Of a stretch of 31,093 bases of DNA, positions 21,460 to 26,910 are shown piece by piece; the stretch's first letter is position 1; every line of letters begins with the position of its first letter. The stretch comes from Plakobranchus ocellatus (taxonomy: Eukaryota > Mollusca > Gastropoda > Plakobranchidae), in assembly GCA_019648995.1 (NCBI GenBank), contig BLXT01002328.1, positions 413,230-444,322 on the forward strand, given 5' to 3'. The translations under genes were made by a program, and so were the position numbers. Below the pieces are notes generated by a model. That model made no database searches and had not been told where the DNA came from. It was given only the letters and a program-made list of their open reading frames with translations.

Positions 21460-23153
21460 CGGAGGGAGACGGAGAGACAAGCATGTATACTCAGACAGGA
21501 TAGATATATAGAGAGAGCGATACACACACACACACACACTCATTACATGAGAGTTGCAACTAACAACGAACAGAATATGATCTACATCGATATGAAAGTA
21601 TTGTTTGCATTTCATTTTTGAGGACGTATGCGCTATAATGATGTTTAGAAATTCCTTTTCTTTTTCTTGACTTTATTATGCACAATCCATTTTAAGATTA
21701 TCTCAACAACCATTCACATTACCAACGTTTTTAAAATCATGCTACACTATTATTATTTTCTTTTTTGCTCACATCCTTTATAATAGTGTTTTTCGGGCTT
21801 ACTTTACATTAAAAAGTTCACCTCATTATTCAATCAATTGTAGCACATGATTTCATCACAAGTTACATGACTATCTCAACCTTTGGCAATACGTAGATCG
21901 TCATTTTGTTTGTTTGTTGTTGTTTTGTTTTGTTTTTTTTTTTTAATGTCATGTAAAGATTTTAAAACAAAGCATCTTGTTGTTCGATTGATTTCCTCAA
22001 GAAAACTTTAAACTTTAATCATATATATGCATGCATTTACCTAAATGCTTAAAGATGTTCATTTCCTTTATTTCTCTACAGGCCTGTTCTTGGGGGCGAG
22101 GAGAACCAGATCATAATTATCAATTCCGGTCAGACAGAAACATATTCTGAGGATACACCTGCCACTATTTTGGATACAAACAAACACGATCAATCAGAAG
22201 CCTCGGCCGCAAATGGAATTTTAAATCGTGCTGAAGAAGTGAATAAGGAAAATGGCCCCGCTGCAACTAACGACGCTGCAAGTGAACAACCAAATGGAGA
22301 AAGCAATAACATTCGTGAAGATACGATGAACGAAGAAGACAAAAGAATTGAAGCCGGAGACACGGGCACGTCCAATCTGGATGCTAGGGAAGAAATCAAG
22401 ATAGGCGACAAGCATGAAAATCTTGAGATAAGTAATACAGATACAGTTGGAGAGCGTAATCAAAAGTTTGAGGGTGGACAACCAGAAAACGACAGTCATC
22501 TGCCAGAAGACTCTGAACTTCACCTCCAACTCCCAGATACTGCGTGCACAGACCGAAACAGCACCAACGATGAAAATTATGACAAGTCTGTGGCGGTTCC
22601 ATTTGGAGACGACTCTACCTATCGCACCGATACCATAGATGGTGACCCTACTGTATCTTCTGAGGCGAATCAAAGTCCTAGAATGTACACAGCAAGTGAC
22701 TATAACACAGCAAGAGAGCTGCAGCAAGGCGAGCAGCCAACAGAAAGATATTCAGAACCTCTGGAAGATGGCAAATCAATAGAAGATACGGGGAGAAATG
22801 AAGATCAAGCTACAGAGAATTCAGAAAGACCTCTGAGTGATAATAATAAAGAGGATGCGCATGTCATGGACAAGGAAAACAATGATACCAATGAAGTTGA
22901 CAATAATGAGGATGGTGAAGATATTGAAAATATTGATAACAATGTAAATGAAGATAATGGCGTTGCTTCAGAGAAAGCAGATAATGAGCATGCAGACGCT
23001 GCCTCTAAAAAGCAGACAGAATCTGAAAACAAAGATGTTGACAAGGAGACTCCAATGGAGCAATTTGCAGAAACCAAAAATGAAGACAAAAATAGTAATG
23101 CTGAAAATGATACCGATAGTCATGAAAAAGATGGTAGCTCGACTCACCGATAG
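119..23153 (+). CDS. LOXHD1-like: LOXHD1-like multi-PLAT-domain protein, 3' part of gene (14 exons)
   Basis: Exons: 119-282, 779-868, 1543-1672, 3225-3379, 8283-8361, 8774-8849, 9429-9634, 10626-10736, 11303-11466, 13427-13519, 15028-15160, 16091-16245, 16492-16655 and 22082-23153. Every junction is AG/GT and phases agree throughout, giving about 930 codons ending in TAG. The product has four PLAT domains (about 110-130 residues each), a charged linker between PLAT2 and PLAT3, and an acidic tail. PLAT domains are beta-sandwiches that bind lipid or partner proteins, often with calcium. In vertebrates LOXHD1 is a tandem PLAT protein of hair-cell stereocilia; the role of invertebrate homologues is unclear. 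Key signs are the repeated W-x-V/L-x-V-x-T first strand, D-x-F-x-V/I-x-x-x-x-L second-sheet motif and F-x-C-N-R-W-L in PLAT2. No signal peptide or membrane segment is visible in this part. The first exon begins in phase 1, so the gene continues upstream. It could be another PLAT-repeat paralogue rather than the LOXHD1 orthologue. Confidence 0.88.
283..778 (+). other. Intron a-b, no feature seen
   Basis: AT-rich intron of 496 bp with T and A homopolymers; nothing else recognised. Short open frames at its 3' end simply run into exon b. Confidence 0.8.
779..868 (+). CDS. LOXHD1-like exon b: PLAT1 middle
   Basis: The exon is 90 nt, phase 0 to 0, with acceptor TCCTCAAG and donor CGG|GTAAAT. It encodes VSLSEDVGDLIKMRIGF and ends SWHLKR. 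This is the PLAT segment in which a D-I/V-G-D-L-x-K-x-R-I motif leads to the W-x-L-x-x strand. It pairs with the 93-nt exon of PLAT3. Confidence 0.88.
869..1542 (+). other. Intron b-c, no feature seen
   Basis: AT-rich, 674 bp, with poly-A and poly-T runs. The block at 1310-1450 is less AT-rich and could be an old repeat, but I find no ends. Confidence 0.75.
1543..1672 (+). CDS. LOXHD1-like exon c: PLAT1 C-terminal strands
   Basis: The exon is 130 nt, phase 0 to 1, with acceptor TTTTAAAAG and donor CCTG|GTAAAT. It encodes IHFEDVDTKDTFWSSFSRPI and then TETSDGWTEFPIV. It occupies the slot of the usual F-x-C-N-R-W-L strand, but the Arg-Trp pair is replaced by Arg-Pro and the Cys is absent. PLAT1 is therefore diverged at its most conserved site. 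Length and phase match the 133-nt exon of PLAT3. Confidence 0.78.
1673..3224 (+). other. Intron c-d with Tigger-like element
   Basis: Contains the candidate element at 1808-2303. The remaining 900 bp is AT-rich unique-looking sequence with no recognised feature. Confidence 0.75.
1808..2303. mobile_element. Probable pogo/Tigger-like non-autonomous DNA element
   Basis: The two ends are imperfect inverted repeats. The left end starts CAATGCACTCC and the reverse complement of the right end starts CAGTGAACACC; both then reach AATTTGACATC, with 20 of 26 positions identical. A TA follows the right end (2304-2305); the left flank is GA, so the expected TA target duplication has decayed or the boundary is off by a few bases. 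TTTGACA and TTCAA motifs recur inside. No transposase frame remains. The superfamily assignment is inference from end style. Confidence 0.5.
3225..3379 (+). CDS. LOXHD1-like exon d: PLAT2 N-terminal half
   Basis: The exon is 155 nt, phase 1 to 0, with acceptor TATTCCCCAG and donor CAG|GTATGA. It encodes VKYYVTVVTADSPGAGTNQA, IVVKLDGQMGSTGYRRL and ends HFQPGQ. This is a textbook PLAT start (Y-x-V-x-V-x-T-x-x-x-x-A-G-T-x). It has exactly the same length and phase as the first exon of PLAT4 (16091-16245). Confidence 0.92.
3794..3924. repeat. Degenerate tandem repeat, 3 copies of about 43-47 bp
   Basis: Units start at 3794 (TTGCAAAGAGACACTGGTGA), 3841 (TTGAAGAGACATAGCTGATC) and 3884 (TTCAAAAAGATACTGTGGAT). 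Each carries an A-GAGACA/AGATAC block followed by GATC-like and GGTCATGTAA-like blocks. Copies have clearly diverged. Confidence 0.6.
4640..4875 (+). repeat. Pyrimidine-rich low-complexity tract
   Basis: The plus strand is almost entirely C and T (TCCTCCTCTTCTTTC-like) over more than 200 bases. The open frames crossing it are Ser/Phe/Leu-rich artefacts. It lies mid-intron, far from the next acceptor, so it is not an ordinary polypyrimidine tract. Confidence 0.75.
5013..5035. repeat. (TG)n microsatellite with adjacent G-rich run
   Basis: An uninterrupted TG run is followed by GGTGTGTGTT and a G-rich stretch up to 5063. It abuts the Harbinger insertion at 5070. Confidence 0.9.
5070..5911 (-). 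mobile_element. Internally deleted PIF/Harbinger element
   Basis: The element is 842 bp, flanked on both sides by TTA (5067-5069 and 5912-5914), the 3-bp target duplication typical of PIF/Harbinger. The terminal inverted repeats share CACACAGAGAAAGTCAT after a less conserved GCCCGGCGT / GGTCGGTGG outer end. Subterminal DNA is rich in short CGTACGACGTATGAC-type and TCATTCGTC-type repeats. The only coding remnant is the transposase N-terminal part on the minus strand. The rest of the nuclease (the catalytic DDE region) is missing, so the copy is non-autonomous. Confidence 0.88.
5396..5686 (-). pseudogene. Harbinger transposase (HARBI1-type) N-terminal fragment
   Basis: On the minus strand the frame reads MFVRPIYASREVESEYHTLF, then DDEKFFNYTRMSQRSFFELL and ends CPEERLVITLR. 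This is the pre-catalytic region of Harbinger nucleases, whose family signature is the DDE-K-F-F-N-Y-x-R-M-S block and the S/C-P-E-E-R-L-x-V/I-T-L-R block. A plausible start, MADIEMV at 5686-5666, lies in another frame; a one-base shift near 5645-5650 separates it from the K-K-R-S-M-F-V part. After T-L-R the sequence is GTAAGT, either a former donor or the edge of the internal deletion. It belongs to the element spanning 5070-5911. Confidence 0.82.
6448..6529. repeat. (CT)n microsatellite
   Basis: A nearly perfect CT run of about 80 bases with a few TTT and CCC interruptions. Ser-Leu and Arg-Glu repeat frames across it are artefacts. Confidence 0.95.
6953..7294 (+). mobile_element. TTA-flanked MITE, copy 1 (Harbinger/Tourist-like)
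   Basis: The element is 342 bp, flanked by TTA at 6950-6952 and 7295-7297. The ends are inverted repeats: left GGCTGAAAGCATCCTGGAGG, reverse complement of right GGCTAGAAACATACTGGAGG. It is homologous over its whole length to the inverted copy at 17592-17935, sharing blocks such as CTAGTTTCTTTGGTG, AAGGCATCAGAGCTATC and GATAAGGGAAA. No coding capacity. TIRs, a 3-bp TTA/TAA duplication and small size indicate a PIF/Harbinger-type MITE. Confidence 0.85.
7972..8221. repeat. Tandem duplication, about 125-bp unit
   Basis: Unit 1 begins AAGTTTAGATATGCTGCC (about 7973) and unit 2 AAGTTTAGATATGCCTGCC (about 8097). Both continue with ATCAATGCATTGGCTGGAGA, AAATTGACCTTAAACATCCA and AACAATCATGG. The match is high, so the duplication is fairly recent. 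It ends about 60 bp before the exon at 8283. A second small duplication, CAATTCATTGTTACTCTT, follows at 8224-8241 and 8248-8265. Confidence 0.9.
8283..8361 (+). CDS. LOXHD1-like exon e: PLAT2 middle
   Basis: The exon is 79 nt, phase 0 to 1, with acceptor CCCATCTCAG and donor GCAG|GTAATG. It encodes TDSFVIEAVSLLTLDSVTIG and then HSSENAG. T-D-S-F-x-x-E-A-V matches the start of the PLAT4 exon at 16492. A 125-bp tandem duplication ends just upstream of the acceptor. Confidence 0.9.
8774..8849 (+). CDS. LOXHD1-like exon f: PLAT2 strand with GWFLLRV
   Basis: The exon is 76 nt, phase 1 to 2, with acceptor TGTTCACCAG and donor AACAG|GTGAAA. It encodes DGWFLLRVTIKPDNEEDSYI then FVCN. This is the penultimate PLAT strand pair. 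The split F-V-C-N / R-W-L motif continues in the next exon. Confidence 0.92.
8996..9070. repeat. (TA)n/(TG)n compound microsatellite
   Basis: A mixed TG and TA run settles into a pure TA tract of about 40 bases. Confidence 0.95.
9429..9634 (+). CDS. LOXHD1-like exon g: PLAT2 end plus charged linker
   Basis: The exon is 206 nt, phase 2 to 1, with acceptor AAATACCAG and donor GAAA|GTGAGC. It begins with the canonical R-W-L-D closing motif and G-Q-D-D-G-E, then R-T-L-Y-P. After about 25 residues it turns into a hydrophilic linker (DKGEAEEEVNN, later SKKKSSSPDLYE) with no PLAT character. The linker is probably disordered. Confidence 0.9.
9635..10625 (+). other. Intron g-h
   Basis: AT-rich, 991 bp, with the TA microsatellite at 10018-10086 and a G-run after it; otherwise nothing seen. 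The smaller introns 8362-8773 and 8850-9428 hold only GA, TG and TA simple repeats, and 10737-11302 (566 bp) has no recognised feature. Confidence 0.75.
10018..10086. repeat. (TA)n microsatellite with ATATCT units
   Basis: Four ATATCT-type units precede a pure TA tract, followed by ACAGGGGGGGG. Open frames with Ile-Tyr repeats across it are not genes. Confidence 0.95.
10626..10736 (+). CDS. LOXHD1-like exon h: linker cassette exon
   Basis: The exon is 111 nt, phase 1 to 1, so skipping it would keep the frame. The acceptor is ATTATAAG and the donor AGAG|GTAGCA, which is weaker than its neighbours. It encodes a charged 37-residue stretch (EDNQQEAERRKSLDDAVIEH, then EPKDVKPETPSPR) between PLAT2 and PLAT3. 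R-R-K-S-L resembles a basophilic-kinase site, which is only a pattern match. I see no homology beyond low complexity; the exon call rests on splice sites and phase. Confidence 0.72.
11303..11466 (+). CDS. LOXHD1-like exon i: PLAT3 N-terminal half
   Basis: The exon is 164 nt, phase 1 to 0, with acceptor CATCATTTAG and donor GAA|GTTAGT. It encodes AGDWHVYTVTASEADSWTDA, NVTLSIFGTKGHSG and ends QTDQFE, a clear PLAT first half. The donor GTTAGT is less typical. Reading on gives only a few more codons before a stop, and the next exon supplies the expected strand. Confidence 0.91.
11467..13426 (+). other. Intron i-j (2.0 kb)
   Basis: Contains T-rich homopolymer clusters (12100-12210, 12539-12560) and the 26-bp tandem repeat. 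No transposon ends were found. Confidence 0.75.
12681..12758. repeat. Tandem repeat, 3 units of 26 bp
   Basis: GTACAGTCTTCAAATTAACA (12681), GTACTGTCTTCAAATCAACA (12707) and GTACTGTCTTCAATTCCACA (12733) are spaced exactly 26 bp apart. A related short pair, CACATATCTATTG, follows at about 12750 and 12781. Confidence 0.85.
13427..13519 (+). CDS. LOXHD1-like exon j: PLAT3 middle
   Basis: The exon is 93 nt, phase 0 to 0, with acceptor TTATTCTACAG and donor AAAAG|GTGAAG. It encodes IYLDPEDIGDIRKIRLEHDN and ends GWRVQK. D-I-G-D-I-x-K-I-R-L-x-H-D-N-T-G is a strong LOXHD1-type PLAT signature. Confidence 0.93.
13520..15027 (+). other. Intron j-k (1.5 kb)
   Basis: AT-rich, with the 60-bp tandem duplication at 14430-14540. 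The 82-codon open frame at 13689-13937 has no domain and no splice support. The next intron, 15161-16090 (930 bp), shows nothing recognisable. Confidence 0.75.
14430..14540. repeat. Tandem duplication, 60-bp period
   Basis: ATGAAAATTTACTCATTGCC then TTATAAATTTATTCTTTTT at 14430-14480 recurs at 14490-14540 with almost no change (one visible difference, TATGAC versus TGTGAC). It lies deep in the intron between the exons ending at 13519 and starting at 15028. Confidence 0.93.
15028..15160 (+). CDS. LOXHD1-like exon k: PLAT3 C-terminal strands
   Basis: The exon is 133 nt, phase 0 to 1, with acceptor TTTGAAACAG and donor CCTT|GTAAAT. It encodes LILENQLSQVKHEFAVDRWL, then AENGDIVFEAG. The D-R-W-L closing motif is intact. 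The final residues form a short linker that leads straight into PLAT4. Confidence 0.91.
16091..16245 (+). CDS. LOXHD1-like exon l: PLAT4 N-terminal half
   Basis: The exon is 155 nt, phase 1 to 0, with acceptor CAACCCCTAG and donor GCAAG|GTACTT. It encodes CQYLVKTVTEAQENAGTTAN, VHFTLVGSLGDTGRRHF and ends FLEGK. This is a clear PLAT first half, with the same length and phase as the PLAT2 first exon. Confidence 0.92.
16492..16655 (+). CDS. LOXHD1-like exon m: PLAT4 middle, fused exon
   Basis: The exon is 164 nt, phase 0 to 2, with acceptor TTTAACCTAG and donor GGGAA|GTGAGT. It encodes TDSFIVEAVDLGDLERVIVG, AWGLQCVMVRKVDPHI and ends TVFPWG. One exon covers what PLAT2 splits into two (79 + 76 nt), so one intron was lost here or gained in PLAT2. 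The closing motif reads F-P-W-G-K-P instead of F-x-C-N-R-W-L. Confidence 0.9.
16743..16860. repeat. CT-rich simple repeat with TCTA units
   Basis: Interrupted CTCTCT runs give way to a short ATCTATCTATCTG stretch. It lies just inside the 5.4-kb last intron. Confidence 0.85.
17592..17935 (-). mobile_element. TAA-flanked MITE, copy 2 (inverted relative to copy 1)
   Basis: The element is 344 bp, flanked by TAA at 17589-17591 and 17936-17938. The plus-strand left end is GGCTGGAAACACACTGAAGG; the reverse complement of the right end is GACTGAAAGCATACTGGAGG. Its reverse complement aligns with 6953-7294 along the whole length, including GGCTTTCATCTAAACAAGGC and CAGGCTTGCTTGTT. Same family, opposite orientation, in a later intron of the same gene. 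Confidence 0.85.
18272..19403 (+). mobile_element. Internally deleted hAT-like DNA transposon
   Basis: The element is 1132 bp. The left end starts CTGACCCCGGAG and the reverse complement of the right end CTGACCCCGTAG. ATAAAG directly abuts both ends (18266-18271 and 19404-19409), indicating a 6-bp target duplication. Subterminal repeats are obvious: CACGGAATTT-type at 18322-18383 and GCGCAGAATTT-type at 19308-19390. GC content is visibly above the flanking intron. It carries a shortened transposase remnant with a hAT C-terminal dimerisation motif. Classic hAT elements make 8-bp duplications, so the 6-bp repeat suggests either a divergent hAT clade or a misjudged boundary. Confidence 0.8.
18545..19054 (+). 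pseudogene. hAT transposase remnant with C-terminal dimerisation domain
   Basis: The frame starts MKKFMTSRAPTKVTPKERQA and runs through YLSEEGQPGLQFLKDVQYFD. It hits a TAA at 18764-18766 and continues in the same frame to TAA at 19052-19054. After the stop it has ALRYIFGTVNSADAERSFSL, then R-R-S-L and LLFLYFN: the hAT dimerisation domain with its S-A-D-A-E-R-x-F-S core. At about 170 codons it is far shorter than a full hAT transposase (commonly 500-700 residues), so the BED finger and catalytic middle appear deleted. Only one in-frame stop interrupts it, so decay is recent or the remnant had been kept open. Confidence 0.8.
20130..20176. repeat. (GA)n-rich microsatellite
   Basis: GAGAGAGA runs with GGTGGGAGG interruptions. 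Confidence 0.9.
20196..20267. repeat. Perfect-looking tandem duplication, 37-bp period
   Basis: AAGGGAATCATGCAGTAAAC then ATTTATGATGTGGGC occurs at 20196-20230 and again at 20233-20267. The copies look identical over 35 bases, so this is either a very recent duplication or an assembly artefact close to the gap at 20486. Confidence 0.95.
20465..20530. repeat. (CT)n microsatellite containing an assembly gap
   Basis: CT repeats lie on both sides of 23 N characters at 20486-20508. The true repeat length is unknown. Confidence 0.97.
20486..20508. other. Assembly gap (23 N)
   Basis: The Ns sit inside a CT microsatellite, most likely a collapsed or unresolved simple repeat. It lies within an intron, so no coding sequence of the model is affected. 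Confidence 0.99.
21312..21413 (-). repeat. Possible tRNA-derived SINE fragment
   Basis: On the minus strand, TGGCGCGGCGTGATTAATGG (21402-21383) resembles a pol III A box region and GGTTTAGAGCC (21351-21341) a degenerate B box. The spacing, roughly 40 bases between them, is tRNA-like. A GA microsatellite abuts the upstream end. It is not obviously the same family as the units near 24.8 and 30.9 kb. Confidence 0.42.
21413..21460. repeat. (GA)n microsatellite
   Basis: An almost pure AG run, followed by GACGGAGGGAGACGGAGAGA. A short (AC)n run lies at 21521-21539. Confidence 0.93.
22082..23153 (+). CDS. LOXHD1-like terminal exon: PLAT4 end and acidic Asn/Asp/Glu-rich tail
   Basis: The exon is 1072 nt including TAG, entering in phase 2 from acceptor TTTCTCTACAG. 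It first closes PLAT4 (PVLGGEENQIIIINSG), then runs about 340 residues of highly polar sequence with a single Cys, no Trp and no hydrophobic core. Dense acidic blocks such as DNNEDGEDIENIDNN lie near the C-terminus, with scattered Lys. It is almost certainly intrinsically disordered. The reading frame is open for the whole exon, unusual in this AT-rich DNA, and codons are used coherently. No domain is recognised. Vertebrate LOXHD1, as I recall it, ends soon after its last PLAT domain, so this tail looks lineage-specific. Overlapping minus-strand open frames are shadows of it. Confidence 0.85.
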
Positions 23154-24106
23154 CATCAATTTTTTATTTATCCTATGCATCGATCTTGGGTGATTAGATT
23201 AGTATAATTTAAAGGTAATATCAATTGATACTATTACATCTCTGTGTATCATGGCAGCTAATTGCTTTTATTTTCATAAGGCAGAAGTTATATCAGAGAT
23301 CAACAATAGGAGAGTAATAACAGTGTAAATGTAAACTGTGCAGCTAAATATAGGTTATGATTTGAAAGGATACTTTTGCTGAAATCTTTTGTTTTCAAAC
23401 GAATTTCACTTAGCACCAACTAAAAATAATTTGAAATGTAAGACATGAGTTCTAAACAGTGTAACCAAAAATGTAATGCGTTTCATATTTATCATTAGCA
23501 CCAATAATTGTGGAACGAAAGAGCCCTGTGAATGTGAGAACTAACAGGAAACAACGAGCAAGAGAAATAGATATGAAAATAGAGCAAACACCTATATAGA
23601 TCTGAATTTTCTTTTGTTTTTAAGATAATATTGTGTCTGTTGCTGAATGCATATTTTTTATGCATTTAAATACCATTGTTTTTACTTAAATTGAATGTCC
23701 ATACTATGCAGTATGGTTGTAGTGCATTCCAACCCACCTTTTTTTTGGTATGCCAAATTAAAATCAAGTGACTAGTATTTTTCCAATACGTCAAGTTATG
23801 TAAAGTAATAATGTAAACTTGCAATAATGTGTTTAAGGAAAATACAAAAAAATTAGGCACCCACATTCACATATTTGAGTCCATTTTCTCTCTTAATACA
23901 AAAATTTTTATAAAAAATCTACAATCATATTTTTGTAGATTTTCTGTTGATCTAAATGAAAGTTCATGCTTAAAATCTTTACCTTCCCTTAGTCCTTTTG
24001 TTTGTGAGTTTTGAGCTTTTGTTGTCTCCTTATTTGATTATTTCATGTTTCTAAAGTATGAAATATTATATCACAGAAACCTGCGCAAATCAAGATTAAT
24101 TTAAAA

Positions 24107-24112
24107 AATAAA
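24107..24112 (+). promoter_or_regulatory. Candidate polyadenylation signal for the LOXHD1-like gene
   Basis: This is the first AATAAA after the stop codon at 23153, which would give a 3' UTR of nearly 1 kb. An ATTAAA variant at 23758-23763 is nearer, and further AATAAA motifs occur at 25068 and 25891. In such AT-rich DNA these arise by chance, so the choice is weak. Confidence 0.3.
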
Positions 24113-24720
24113 AACATGGATATCGAAAGAAAACGGGCATATTGGCCTAAGGGCTGAAGGTCTCTGGTGCAGCATAAATTAAGAAAAAAATATATGATGC
24201 GCTGATTTATTATTTAATCTGCTCACAGAAAAGCAAAATAAAAAAAAAATGAACGAATTAAAATATAGACCTCTTATATAAACCCGAGAATTTTGCATTC
24301 AAAGCAGTATAGGTAAGAAGTACTTGCCTTAATTTTTAATTAGACCCTTTAGATATGTGAATATATGTGTTTATATTTCAAAACGCTCTTCAATATGTAT
24401 TTATCAAGGTTAAGGATTAAAAGTCTATGACTATTTGTTATGAAACATCAACAGTTGATGTACTTGGCACTTATTGTATTGTTGCCTTGCGTTTATTGTT
24501 CATCCTATATATGAGATCTCTTAATACATCCGAAAAATATGACACATTTTAGATCAGTCATTGAGTATTAGCCCACCCTGTGATTTGTAAGAAAACTTCA
24601 ATTTATTTTGTATAATTTACTCATGTTTGATTTTCTGATCATTTTCGTCCAGGTATAGGTGGTTTGGGTAGATTTTTGTGTATAACTAGTCTATATCAAA
24701 GTTATTTCAGGCTTTCAGGC

Positions 24721-24760
24721 CCTCTGTCAGGCTCTGTCAGGCTCTGTCAGGCTCTGTCAG
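24721..24760. repeat. 10-bp tandem repeat (GCTCTGTCAG)x4
   Basis: CCTCTGTCAG is followed by three exact GCTCTGTCAG units. The array directly joins the 3' end of the minus-strand SINE at 24761, so it may have grown from the SINE tail. Confidence 0.93.
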
Positions 24761-24845
24761 GCCCAGGCAAGGATCAAACTCACAACAGAAGTTCCCTTTA
24801 GATCTCAGAGTGGGTTCGCTATCCATTGTGCCACTAACGCCCCAA
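24761..24845 (-). repeat. tRNA-derived SINE unit, copy A
   Basis: The minus strand starts GGGGCGTTAGTGGCACAATG with TGGCACAATGGATAGC as the A-box region, which resembles tRNA-Arg D arms. GAGTTTGATCC serves as the B box. TCTGAGAT lies between them, as in the plus-strand unit at 30866 (CTGAGATGTG). The acceptor and anticodon arms do not pair properly, so it is a SINE head rather than a tRNA gene. Confidence 0.7.
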
Positions 24846-26767
24846 GGTACAAGTATCTCATGTTATATATTAACCACACAGATATTGTTATTGTGACATA
24901 TGTTATGATCATTAATTAATTTTGTTATTCAAACATGGCTCTTGTATTATATTGGCTTAAATATGCGGATGTAATCTTTTAAATTTTTGTGTTTATATTC
25001 ATAGATGCTATTAGTTTTTGGTTAGCATCATTTTGCAGTAATCATAGATTGAGAGTTAGGTGTTAAGAATAAAATGTGTTAAACCATGTTTTAAACGCTG
25101 TTGATGGGGTTTAGAATGGATGTTTATCATCTTAAATGTAACAATGTGATTGATATATCAGTTTATCAAAGGCATTAGTAAGTTTGTAAGCATAGTTTAG
25201 GCTATGGCTTCTAACTTAATGATGATATATCTGAAGTTTACATTTACCCAAATAGTATTCACTCTCTGTTCATATATGTTCTTATCGATGTTAACAAATT
25301 ATTTAATTCTGTATGGTATATGTATATTATATAAATATCTGAGAATGAAATAAGCACTTTAAGTAGCCCATATAAAAATATGCTTTTATCACGGTCATCT
25401 ATAAATTTAAATTTATTGCATAAGTAATTGAGAAAATTATATTATTAAACTTATTTGAGTGTCTTTAGGGCACAGTTAAAATTTGTGATACCTCTGAAAC
25501 TTGGAGACAGTATATAATATTCTCTATTGTAAATTTTTATTAAGTATCAAATGCAAATCAACACCAAAGATTCACCTAAAAATTGTATTGATATGATTTT
25601 TGAAACATTCAATATATTTGTAGTAAATGACATATTAAATAGCTAGCACATATCTTTGTGGATGAACATTGCTATACATTTTTTTTTTTAATCAAGAACT
25701 TCATTGAGTAAAGATCTTACTGAAAATTTAAAAAAAAAGGACTGCTGTAACATGCAACTATGGAAAGTTGTAACACCCAGTATTTAATTTGCCTCTCGTG
25801 TATTTCAATTGTCAGGTTTTTCTCGAGGATACCATGAAGTCAGTTCTATGGAAATAATTATAGATTTAATTTGCCAAAAAAAGGCTTTCAAATAAATGAG
25901 TTGCATTTATTGCAACAACTTTCAAAAAATGTGTGTTATGCTGACTTTTTTATGACAATTTTTCCCTTTAACTCATCAGTATTGCCCTTGTGTGACTTTT
26001 TTTTAAGCAACATAACAAAAAAAAATAGCCCTAAGAACTTATAAATTAAAAAAAAAGGGACTTTAATGCCCTAAAACTTTCCTATAAATGTCTAGTAAAC
26101 AGGATAAGAAAAGTAACTTCCACATGACTAGACTTATGAATGCTTTTGACACAAAAAAAACCTTCAAAATATAATGAAAATTGAAGTGATAAATGTATTT
26201 TCAAATTTTCTGGAGGACAAAAACATAATACTTAGTCGCAGTCTATTACTATTACACTTTAAAACACAGTGATACCCAAACCTATTGTGAACAATAGTCC
26301 AAATTAATGTCAAACTACAAATTGTTTTTTCTTTAATCCCACAAAAAATATGATAAATTAGCTTCTGAAACTTGTGTCTTACTTTTTCGACGGAAAAAGA
26401 AAAAGAAGTGCATGTACATGACAAATGCATTTCAATTTGAACTATAAAACCTTTGACACGTAAAGATACCAACTGAAACTCAAGTTCATATTCACAATTT
26501 AAAGTGATGATTTTAATCAAGTTGTCATTGAAAAAGCAACACAGTGCTCGTTTCTTGATAGAATTAATATATAAATATCCGTGTATGTAATTATAAAATA
26601 TTTTCGTTTGGTTTTTTTTTTTATTATTTTTTTTATTTTATTAAGAATGAGAACAAGATATCAAACTCATGTAGTAATTCAGAAAGTAAAACAGAATTCG
26701 TCAAACATTTTTTCCACAATCAGTCACTTCACACCAAAAGTTCATTATCATTAAGCTTACATAGAAA

Positions 26768-26910
26768 CCTCGCACTCCCGCCCGCCCCGCCGCTTTTTTT
26801 CCCCTTCTCACTTATTATTCAACCCTCCCACCCCACTCTTTTTCCAAACCCCACCACCATTTCCCTGTACCACTCTACCCAATCATTACTACCTTCTAAT
26901 TTGTTTTACA
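26768..26910. repeat. C-rich tract (G-rich on minus strand)
   Basis: CCCGCCCGCCCCGCC at about 26777-26791 is followed by many CCC runs (CACCCCACTC, CCCCACCACC). The minus strand has four G runs within 20 bases, enough for a possible G-quadruplex. It lies in the convergent intergenic interval. Confidence 0.6.

Larger units (their letters stand above)
16656..22081 (+). other. Last intron m-n, largest and transposon-rich (5.4 kb)
   Basis: It separates the PLAT4 core from the exon carrying the acidic tail. It contains MITE copy 2, the hAT element, several CT/GA microsatellites, the 37-bp duplication, the assembly gap and a SINE-like block. About 16860-17580, 19410-20130 and 20530-21300 show no recognised feature. 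Confidence 0.8.

Noticed and set aside
22221..22727. 168-codon minus-strand open frame opposite the acidic tail exon
   Set aside because: It is the antisense shadow of a real coding exon; the plus frame is longer, splice-linked to PLAT4 and compositionally coherent.
26164..26520. 118-codon minus-strand open frame in the intergenic interval
   Set aside because: AT-rich composition with Ile/Phe/Lys bias, no motif and no convincing splice sites; a chance frame of this size is possible over 4.5 kb.
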